Assembly (NCBI GenBank): GCA_028690275.1
Contig: JAQVBN010000046.1
Coordinates: 1-5,145 of the forward strand
Length of the DNA stretch: 5,145 nucleotides
Source: Minisyncoccota bacterium
Lineage (GTDB): Bacteria; Patescibacteriota; Minisyncoccia; Minisyncoccales; Minisyncoccaceae
Direction: 5' to 3'
In this document: one piece after another, positions 1 through 4,150 of the stretch
Layout of the letters: each line of letters starts with the position of its first letter
How positions within the stretch are numbered: position 1 is the stretch's first letter
The notes under the pieces: model-generated
The model's input: the letters and a program-made list of their open reading frames with translations, nothing else
Told to the model about the DNA's origin: nothing
The model's database searches: none
Position numbers and translations under genes: made by a program

Positions 1-1
1 T

Positions 2-697
2 AAAATCCAGGATTCCGGTGGAAATGTTATAGGAGTAGTTTTCTATTATTATGATCCGGGGAGTTCTAAGGAATATGGTTCCCTGTATTATGACATAAAC
101 GGAAACAAGCTGGGTATAGGCTGTAATTCCGGCTGCACACTAACTGACCCCTATACCGGAGTATCAAAGAAAGTAGTTGAACCCAAATCCAAACAGACAA
201 AGATAAAGACAAAGACAAAGGAAAAAATCGATAAAATTAAAATTTATGATGAAACAAAAGATTTAGAAGAGGATGATGAAGAAGAGGAAGACGATGTCGA
301 ATCAGGAAATACTTATGAAACTCTTTTGAAATTCTTAGATAAAGATAACACAAACAAAGAGGGTTTTGGATCTAGTAGGAAATGCTCAGAGCATCTTATT
401 AATGAGCTTCCAAGTGAATTTCAGGAAGATGCCAAACTTGTAAAAGCGTATTTTAAGAAAGGACCTAACGGAAAATATCGAGTTAGGTATTGCGTTGGAA
501 TTGAAACCTCAGATGAAGGTACTGTCTATATTGACAGCTATTCCGGAAAGGCCGGAAATGGTATTGATAAGAGGGTAACTGTTCTTAAGGCAGGTCATAG
601 ATGGCAAGCAGAAAGTGCAGACGGAACCTGCCCTTACGATGAAACAGGGAGGTACAATAGAGGAAAAGTTCTGAAGATAAAAATAATCGGAGAATAA
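2..697 (+). CDS. Hypothetical protein with K-rich/acidic linker and possible transglutaminase-like domain (5' partial)
   Basis: The open frame enters from the left edge and ends at TAA 695-697, giving 231 visible residues with no start in view. An internal TTG at 326 would make a shorter frame, but reading is uninterrupted upstream and the protein-like pattern continues, so the long partial frame is preferred. Residues 1-55 look like a compact beta-rich domain with a CxxxC pair (C41, C45). Residues 56-80 are Lys/Thr-rich, and residues 87-98 are almost all Asp/Glu. The C-terminal part (about 109-231) resembles the transglutaminase-like domains I recall from Methanosarcina: a Cys at the start of a helix (KCSEHL, C128), then a strand pair ending TSDEGTVYIDS (D178). 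The position where a catalytic His is usual appears to be Arg (R162). Function is unknown. The cysteines and charged linker would suit a secreted or surface protein, but the N-terminus is missing. It lies 52 bp upstream of the BrxL-like gene. Confidence 0.75.
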   Translation, partial: KIQDSGGNVIGVVFYYYDPGSSKEYGSLYYDINGNKLGIGCNSGCTLTDPYTGVSKKVVEPKSKQTKIKTKTKEKIDKIKIYDETKDLEEDDEEEEDDVESGNTYETLLKFLDKDNTNKEGFGSSRKCSEHLINELPSEFQEDAKLVKAYFKKGPNGKYRVRYCVGIETSDEGTVYIDSYSGKAGNGIDKRVTVLKAGHRWQAESADGTCPYDETGRYNRGKVLKIKIIGE

Positions 698-704
698 CTA
701 ATCA

Positions 705-733
705 ATTTATTTTTTATTTTTTATTTAATATTT
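705..733 (+). terminator. T-rich tract, possible archaeal terminator
   Basis: Just after the stop at 697 there is a nearly pure T/A stretch with repeated runs of five or six T on the + strand. Archaeal transcription commonly stops at such oligo-T tracts without a hairpin, so it may end or attenuate the upstream message. The same AT-rich stretch could instead carry a TATA box for the next gene, and I cannot tell the two apart from sequence. Confidence 0.3.
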
Positions 734-745
734 GGAGGCAGGTGG
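734..745 (+). promoter_or_regulatory. Double Shine-Dalgarno of the BrxL-like gene
   Basis: Two purine boxes precede the ATG at 750: GGAGG at 734-738 (11 bases of spacing) and GGTGG at 741-745 (4 bases). Each complements part of the archaeal 16S anti-SD, but one is rather far from and one rather close to the start. Both support the chosen ATG, because no other in-frame start lies nearby. Confidence 0.45.
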
Positions 746-749
746 GTAA

Positions 750-2294
750 ATGTTTAACAAAATTTTAGAGAAAATAAATATTAAAACCGAAGAAAATCCA
801 CATAAAACTCTCGAGATTGATACAAAACTTAAGAAATATTTTTCCGGTAAGATAGTAAACAAAGGGCTTACTAAACAGATAAAAACTGGAAACAATGTAC
901 CGGTTTTTGTTCTTGAATACATACTAGGTACTACCTGCACTGATAACTCTAATAAAATAGAAACTGTAAAATCAGATTTGTCTAAATATTTTATTAGACT
1001 TGACGAAGCTGAAAAAATAAAGTCTAGAATTAGAGAAACTGGACAATATACAATAATCGATAAACTAACTGTAAGACTTGATGAGAAAAAAGATATTTAT
1101 CTCGCGACCTTCGCTTCATTTGGAATTAGTAATGTAGAAGTAGATTCCTGTTATGTTTGTGACTTCGATAAATTGTTAGAAGGGATCTGGTGTAAAGTTA
1201 GGATGGGATACGACACTGAGTCAGAAAATTCCCCATTTATTATCCAATCTTTAAACCCATTGCAAATCCCAACTTCGGATGTTTATCAGATTATAGAATC
1301 TAGAAAATATTTCTCAAAAAGTGAATGGATTGACGTTCTAATAAGAAGTGTCGGGCTTGAACCTAAAAAACTTCCTTATCCGGTAAAATGGCACATTTTA
1401 GAAAGGCTAGTGCCGTATGTAGAAAATAATTATAATTTATGCGAGTTGGGGCCAAGAAGTACTGGAAAGTCCTATATTTATAAAGAGATTTCTTCGAACT
1501 CTGTTCTAGTTTCGGGCGGGCAGACTACAGTACCAAATCTATATTATAATATGACAACTCGAAGCCCAGGGCTTATAGGATCATGGGATGTAATTGCCTT
1601 TGACGAAGTAGCTGGAATCAACTTTAAAGATAAGGATCTTACCCAGATCATGAAGGACTACATGGCTTCTGGTTCATTTTCCAGAGGCAAGGAAGTAATT
1701 ACAGCAGTTGCTTCTATGGTAATGGTAGGGAACATTAACAATAGCGTTGAAGACCTTTTGCAGACTTCTAATCTGTTTGCCCCATTTCCAAAAGAGATAA
1801 ACACTGACACTGCTTTTTTTGACAGAATCCATTATTATCTTCCAGGATGGGAGATCCCGAAGTTCAGACCATACCATTTCACCGAAGGATACGGATTTAT
1901 GGTCGATTATATTGCCGAATTCTTCAGAGAAATGCGGAAACAGTCATTTTCGGATTATCTTAGCCAATATTTTTGGCTTGGAGATGATCTTAATCAAAGA
2001 GATGTACAGGCAGTAAAGAAGACCTTTTCAGGATTAATGAAACTCCTATACCCAGATGAACTTTTTACAAAAGAAGATGCAAGAGAAGTCCTTGAGTATG
2101 CTATGGTAGGGAGACGAAGAGTTAAGGAGCAGCTCAAAATCATAGGCGGGGACGAATTCAAAGATGTAAACTTTTATTATACTGAAAATGGAAGCCGAAA
2201 GAAACATATTGTAAATGTTCCTGAAAATCGAAAAACAAATCTGAAAATTAGAAAATTTATGAATATAAAAAATAATGCATTTGTTTTTCGATAA
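750..2294 (+). CDS. brxL: BrxL-like AAA+ ATPase lacking the Lon-protease-like C-terminal domain
   Basis: The 514-residue product matches the BrxL/TIGR02688 family nearly end to end up to residue 492. The N-terminal domain (about 21-230) carries family signatures: NNVPVFVLEYILG (48-60), an IRETGQYTIIDKLTVRL stretch (94-110) and EWIDVLIRSVG (192-202). The AAA+ core has Walker A GPRSTGKS (234-241, K240), Walker B VIAFDEVAG (281-289, D285/E286), a sensor-like VGNIN (326-330) and an arginine-finger-like FFDRIHYYLPGWEIP (356-370). The helical lid includes RRRVKEQL (455-462). Full-length BrxL is near 680-700 residues and ends in a Lon-like protease domain. Here the family match stops after VPE (490-492), and a 22-residue basic, Asn-rich tail ends at TAA 2292-2294. 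BrxL is the restriction factor of type I BREX phage defence and binds DNA as a hexameric AAA+ ring. No other BREX gene lies in the window, so this is a stand-alone form of unknown role. ATP hydrolysis looks possible; the proteolytic module is absent. Confidence 0.9.
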   Translation: MFNKILEKINIKTEENPHKTLEIDTKLKKYFSGKIVNKGLTKQIKTGNNVPVFVLEYILGTTCTDNSNKIETVKSDLSKYFIRLDEAEKIKSRIRETGQYTIIDKLTVRLDEKKDIYLATFASFGISNVEVDSCYVCDFDKLLEGIWCKVRMGYDTESENSPFIIQSLNPLQIPTSDVYQIIESRKYFSKSEWIDVLIRSVGLEPKKLPYPVKWHILERLVPYVENNYNLCELGPRSTGKSYIYKEISSNSVLVSGGQTTVPNLYYNMTTRSPGLIGSWDVIAFDEVAGINFKDKDLTQIMKDYMASGSFSRGKEVITAVASMVMVGNINNSVEDLLQTSNLFAPFPKEINTDTAFFDRIHYYLPGWEIPKFRPYHFTEGYGFMVDYIAEFFREMRKQSFSDYLSQYFWLGDDLNQRDVQAVKKTFSGLMKLLYPDELFTKEDAREVLEYAMVGRRRVKEQLKIIGGDEFKDVNFYYTENGSRKKHIVNVPENRKTNLKIRKFMNIKNNAFVFR

Positions 2295-2341
2295 AAGTAG
2301 GGAAATGAGAAAAATGTAAAAATTGGAAGGAGGAATCGAAT

Positions 2342-2635
2342 ATGGCTTGGCCCAATCCTAAGAGAGCAAGAAGTTCCCGGAAAACGCGGAAAATAAGATC
2401 TAAACTGAAATTCATAGCTGTCATACTGACGATTTCTTTTCTTGTTTTTGGGGCAGTATGGATAAAAAATAATAGTGAAGATATAGGAGCCCAAAAACTA
2501 AACGATTTCAAATTAAAAACATCTGATAATAACATTGATGAGTTTTATTTTGAAGAAGAGGAAGACTATGAAGAGGAAGAAGATGAGGAAGAGGGAGATA
2601 AATTAATTCATATCGATTTCAAATTAGAATTATAA
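2342..2635 (+). CDS. Single-pass membrane protein with basic N-terminus and Glu-rich tail
   Basis: The ATG at 2342 follows a good Shine-Dalgarno (GGAGG, 2329-2333, 8-base spacing), and the gene starts 47 bp after the BrxL-like stop, consistent with one operon. The 97-residue product has three parts. Residues 7-23 are strongly basic, with nine Arg/Lys. Residues 24-41 form one hydrophobic helix (FIAVILTISFLVFGAVWI). The tail has an almost uninterrupted Glu/Asp run at 71-84. By the positive-inside rule the N-terminus is cytoplasmic and the acidic tail is outside. The acidic run echoes that of the protein encoded at 2-697, including a shared 16-base DNA stretch. I do not recognise a family. It could be a signal-anchored surface protein or an accessory subunit for the ATPase; function is unknown. 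Confidence 0.7.
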   Translation: MAWPNPKRARSSRKTRKIRSKLKFIAVILTISFLVFGAVWIKNNSEDIGAQKLNDFKLKTSDNNIDEFYFEEEEDYEEEEDEEEGDKLIHIDFKLEL

Positions 2636-2661
2636 GGGGTAAGAAAGGTCCGGGGTGTATG

Positions 2662-2785
2662 ATGGGAGAAATTGAACCGTTCACTCAAGAAAAACTTGAT
2701 TTTTTTAATGGATCAATATAAACAAAATGAAGAAAATGAGAAACTATTCTGGAAAACCCAAATCGGTAGAAGTAATAATAATTAA
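2662..2785 (+). pseudogene. Micro-gene of about 40 codons, apparently split by a one-base indel in a T7 run
   Basis: Two short frames abut here. The first begins ATGATG at 2659; the second ATG, at 2662, is better placed behind GGGGTG (2652-2657). It reads MGEIEPFTQEKLDF and ends at TAA 2719-2721. The second reads MDQYKQNEENEKLFWKTQIGRSNNN from 2708 to TAA 2783-2785 and has no Shine-Dalgarno. The first frame crosses seven T (2700-2706). Removing one T fuses them into a 40-residue amphipathic, Glu/Gln/Lys-rich product with DFLMDQYKQNEEN across the join. That suggests a recently broken small gene, a sequencing error in the homopolymer, or less likely +1 frameshifting. A -1 slip is excluded because it meets TAA at once. 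No family is recognised. It sits 26 bp after the previous gene and 14 bp before the next. Confidence 0.4.
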
Positions 2786-2799
2786 GTAGGGGATTGAAA

Positions 2800-2958
2800 A
2801 TGTTTAAAGATGATGAATATCCAAATCATCCGGAAATATCTAATCTAAATGCTTTCTTGGCATTGATGGTAATAATCACAATTTTATATTTATTTTTCAC
2901 AGGTAAGATTGAATATTTAGAGTCATGGTTGGTAAGAGGTATAGAGGTGTTGATATGA
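2800..2958 (+). CDS. Small single-pass membrane protein (52 aa)
   Basis: The ATG at 2800 follows AGGGGA (2788-2793) at 6-base spacing, and the frame ends at TGA 2956-2958. The 52-residue product has a polar, acidic N-terminus (MFKDDEYPNHPE), one hydrophobic helix at about residues 18-34 (AFLALMVIITILYLFFT), then a short amphipathic segment, GKIEYLESWLVRGIEVLI. Its stop overlaps the next start as ATGA, a usual sign of translational coupling, so the two membrane proteins are probably made together and may interact. No family is recognised. The Shine-Dalgarno, coupling and coherent hydrophobic segment support a real gene despite its size. Confidence 0.65.
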   Translation: MFKDDEYPNHPEISNLNAFLALMVIITILYLFFTGKIEYLESWLVRGIEVLI

Positions 2959-3140
2959 GCAAAGGTAAAATAAATATATCCAGGACGCTGTTTTCTTATA
3001 TTCCTATTATATTATGGATTGTTTTTTGTAGATATTATCTCTATTATATACTAGGGACGATAGGAACCATTGTAATGGGTGGTATATTAGCATATATCAT
3101 TTGGAAATTTCAGTATATACTCTCCAACCACGAGCGGTAA
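2955..3140 (+). CDS. Small two-helix membrane protein (61 aa), coupled to the preceding gene
   Basis: The ATG at 2955 is chosen over an upstream in-frame TTG at 2925 because it has a Shine-Dalgarno (GAGGTG, 2944-2949, 5-base spacing) and overlaps the preceding stop as ATGA. The 61-residue product begins with a short basic segment (MSKGKINISR). Two hydrophobic segments follow, at about 11-31 (including YIPIILWIVFCRYYLYY) and 32-50 (LGTIGTIVMGGILAYIIW), and a charged tail, KFQYILSNHER. A hairpin with both ends in the cytoplasm is the simplest topology. No enzymatic motif is visible. The layout recalls small membrane partners of toxin, holin or defence modules, but nothing in the sequence establishes such a role. 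Confidence 0.7.
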   Translation: MSKGKINISRTLFSYIPIILWIVFCRYYLYYILGTIGTIVMGGILAYIIWKFQYILSNHER

Positions 3141-3144
3141 ATAG

Positions 3145-3153
3145 AATATATAG
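3145..3153 (+). promoter_or_regulatory. Possible TATA box for the Cys-rich gene
   Basis: AATATATAG lies about 26-30 bases upstream of where a transcript with a short leader could begin (around 3175-3178), before the ATG at 3198. The sequence is AT-rich throughout and no clear BRE is visible, so this is only a candidate. Read-through from the preceding operon is equally possible. Confidence 0.2.
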
Positions 3154-3197
3154 AAACATAGTACAAACTTTCAAATTTATATTAAGGATGTGATAAT

Positions 3198-3308
3198 ATG
3201 AGATTAAGGTGTTGGGTGTGTCTAGTAAGATGTAAATGTAAGCCGGATACTAAGGGGTATATAGTAGGGAACAAATATACTAAATATGCATTGTGTAAAC
3301 TAATATAA
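3198..3308 (+). CDS. Cys-rich mini-protein (36 aa), putative metal-binding knuckle
   Basis: The ATG at 3198 is preceded by GGATGTGAT (3186-3194), which matches the archaeal consensus GGAGGTGAT at eight of nine positions. The frame ends at TAA 3306-3308. The product is 36 residues and very basic, with cysteines at 5, 8, 12, 14 and 33 (CWVC, CKC and ALC near the end). CxxC followed by CxC could bind one zinc ion or an iron-sulfur cluster, or form disulfides if the peptide is exported. I do not recognise a family. The strong ribosome binding site and cysteine spacing argue for a real gene; the small size argues for caution. It is the last + strand gene of the train and converges on the ribbon-helix-helix gene. 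Confidence 0.5.
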   Translation: MRLRCWVCLVRCKCKPDTKGYIVGNKYTKYALCKLI

Positions 3309-3310
3309 CT

Positions 3311-3337
3311 TAAATAATATTTAATTGTGTAATACAC
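3311..3337. repeat. Two short dyads in the convergent gap
   Basis: The gap between the Cys-rich gene and the end of the minus-strand gene holds two perfect inverted repeats, each with a one-base centre: TAAATA-A-TATTTA (3311-3323) and GTGTA-A-TACAC (3327-3337). The second touches the stop codon of the ribbon-helix-helix gene. The one-base centres make them poor RNA hairpins and fit protein-binding dyads better. AT-rich dyads also arise easily by chance. Confidence 0.25.
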
Positions 3338-3696
3338 TACCAAAACTTCCACCATCTTCTTTTATCCTCTTTTAATCTTCTTTTTTCTTCTGCTTGTAAT
3401 ATCAGTGTCTGAACCTGCCCTAAGTGTGCTTGATATTCTAAATGAACTTGCTCAAGTTCCCTGATGAGAGTTGCTCTATGAGCTTCGGATTCGCTAAGGC
3501 GAGCCTCTAAAACTGCAATCTTCTGAGTATCCGATATTATCTGCTGCTTATAATACTCGATCTTCCCCCTGTCTTCTGAAAAATAGTATTCTAGTGCAAC
3601 CAATACGGCTTTTGTTTGGGTATGCCCTGTATCTTCTATTTGTCTGATTAGATCGGATGGAATAATAACTGATATCTTTTTTGATTCAGAGGTCAT
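3337..3696 (-). CDS. Ribbon-helix-helix DNA-binding protein with coiled-coil tail
   Basis: The 119-residue product starts at the ATG whose complement is 3694-3696. Residues 6-40 fit an Arc/MetJ/CopG-type ribbon-helix-helix: a beta strand KKISVIIP, a first helix SDLIRQIEDTG and a second helix TQTKAVLVALEYYF. Such domains dimerise and insert the paired strands into the DNA major groove. Residues 43-110 form a long, charged, heptad-like helix (coiled coil) with many Glu, Gln and Lys. The protein ends in a basic/aromatic tip, KRRWWKFW (112-119), which I recall in many small Methanosarcina RHH proteins. It is probably a transcriptional autoregulator or a plasmid-type partition or copy-control protein; the target is unknown. 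It is convergent with the gene train and divergent from the gene at 3793, so the 3697-3792 gap is the likely operator. No Shine-Dalgarno precedes the ATG. Confidence 0.85.
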   Translation of the reverse strand: MTSESKKISVIIPSDLIRQIEDTGHTQTKAVLVALEYYFSEDRGKIEYYKQQIISDTQKIAVLEARLSESEAHRATLIRELEQVHLEYQAHLGQVQTLILQAEEKRRLKEDKRRWWKFW

Positions 3697-3792
3697 GATG
3701 AAAATTATTATTATAAGTGATATAGATATTTTTCTGATGTTGTTTAATTAATTTTGGATGGTTATAAAAGGAATGGAGGAAGTATAATAATT
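3697..3792. promoter_or_regulatory. Divergent promoter region with candidate TATA boxes on both strands
   Basis: This 96-base gap separates two divergent genes. On the minus strand an AAATATCTATA element (complement of 3721-3731) lies about 26-35 bases before the RHH start, with A-rich sequence before it like a BRE. That spacing and the missing Shine-Dalgarno suggest a leaderless transcript. On the + strand TTATAAAAG (3762-3770) lies about 26 bases before the ATG at 3793, but a GGAGGA (3775-3780) also precedes that ATG. A leadered transcript from the more distant TTTAATTAA (3743-3751) is therefore equally possible. RHH proteins often bind their own promoter, so an operator here is likely but unproven. 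Confidence 0.4.
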
Positions 3793-4020
3793 ATGAACAA
3801 AAATGATACAGTACGACTCCTAATTTCATGCAAAACTGAATCAGAAGCAGCCGCACTCTTAGAAATGATTGATGATCTAATTTATTCTGCAAATATCTAT
3901 GTAAAATCATCAGAGTCTGCCACAATAAAAGCCATAGGACTCGATGGAAAGCTGCGGACTTATTGTGGAACAACTTCAAGAACATTGAACTACCCCGCCA
4001 TAAATGACGGGGATTCTTAG
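3793..4020 (+). CDS. Small unknown protein with C-terminus replaced by IS end sequence
   Basis: The ATG at 3793 is preferred to an upstream in-frame TTG at 3754 because GGAGGA (3775-3780) precedes it and the first 13 codons from the TTG look like leader sequence. The 75-residue frame reads as a beta-alpha-beta unit: strand VRLLISC, helix KTESEAAALLEMIDDLIYSA (14-33), then strands NIYVKSSESATIKAIGL and KLRTYC. I do not recognise a family. From about residue 65 (LNYPAINDGDS) the codons lie in the right-end hairpin of the IS200/IS605 element, and the stop TAG 4018-4020 is also in the element. The native gene was therefore probably interrupted near its 3' part by the insertion. Any lost remainder would lie beyond the left end of the IS, outside the window. 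Whether the truncated product is stable or functional cannot be told. Confidence 0.6.
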   Translation: MNKNDTVRLLISCKTESEAAALLEMIDDLIYSANIYVKSSESATIKAIGLDGKLRTYCGTTSRTLNYPAINDGDS

Positions 4021-4150
4021 TTCATTCCCCTGACTTGTGTCAGTGAGTCCCTAAGCTCTGCCCGTAGTCCCTACGGTGAAATTAGATTTTGAGTTTGTAA
4101 TGCAAATTTTTTGATATTAATGGCTGCGTTGACATCCCTATCATGTTTAG
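3986..4150 (-). ncRNA. Omega RNA (reRNA) of TnpB, extent approximate
   Basis: TnpB proteins use an RNA made from the 3' end of tnpB and the right end of the element, with the adjoining host sequence as guide. This region fits. Read on the minus strand it has a hairpin with a six-base perfect stem CCGTAG/CTACGG and loop GGA (complement of 4062-4076) spanning the tnpB stop. Next comes a longer arm closed by CTTAG/CTAAG (complement of 4016-4020 and 4051-4055) with an inner CTGAC-ACAA-GTCAG stem (4030-4043). The terminal CCCCG/CGGGG hairpin (3993-4012) follows. A GGGGA/TCCCC pairing (4026-4030 with 4009-4013) could compete with the terminal stem or form a pseudoknot. The guide would be the roughly 16-20 bases just below 3986. 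The 5' end within tnpB is a guess. Confidence 0.6.
3993..4012. repeat. Right-end hairpin of the IS
   Basis: CCCCG (3993-3997) pairs with CGGGG (4008-4012). After a C/A mismatch the inner CA/TG pairs close a four-base TAAA loop. Imperfect subterminal hairpins of this kind are the structures TnpA recognises in single-stranded IS200/IS605 transposition, and here it also forms the 3' part of the omega RNA. Confidence 0.75.

Noticed and set aside
725..940. Minus-strand frame over the start of the ATPase gene
   Set aside because: It covers the T-rich gap and the BrxL N-terminus on the opposite strand. Its hydrophobic translation results from AT-rich antisense sequence.
1674..2016. Short frames on both strands inside the ATPase gene
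   Set aside because: They overlap the conserved AAA+ core in other frames and show no start signals or protein-like composition.
750..2294. A complete BREX phage-defence locus
   Set aside because: Only a BrxL-like gene is present. No brxA, brxB, brxC, pglX or pglZ appears in the window, and the Lon-like domain is missing, so calling it a BREX system would overstate the evidence.
2177..2535. Minus-strand frames with Phe-rich, membrane-like translations
   Set aside because: They lie antisense to the ATPase tail and the 97-residue protein. The hydrophobicity is the complement of A- and GA-rich coding sequence, and no ribosome site or coherent domain is seen.
2700..2710. Programmed -1 frameshift at the T7 run
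   Set aside because: T TTT TTT looks slippery, but the -1 frame meets TAA immediately. Only a +1 shift or a one-base indel would join the two halves.
3754..3792. TTG start for the small gene ending in the IS
   Set aside because: It would add 13 codons read through the GGAGGA ribosome site. The ATG at 3793 is better supported.
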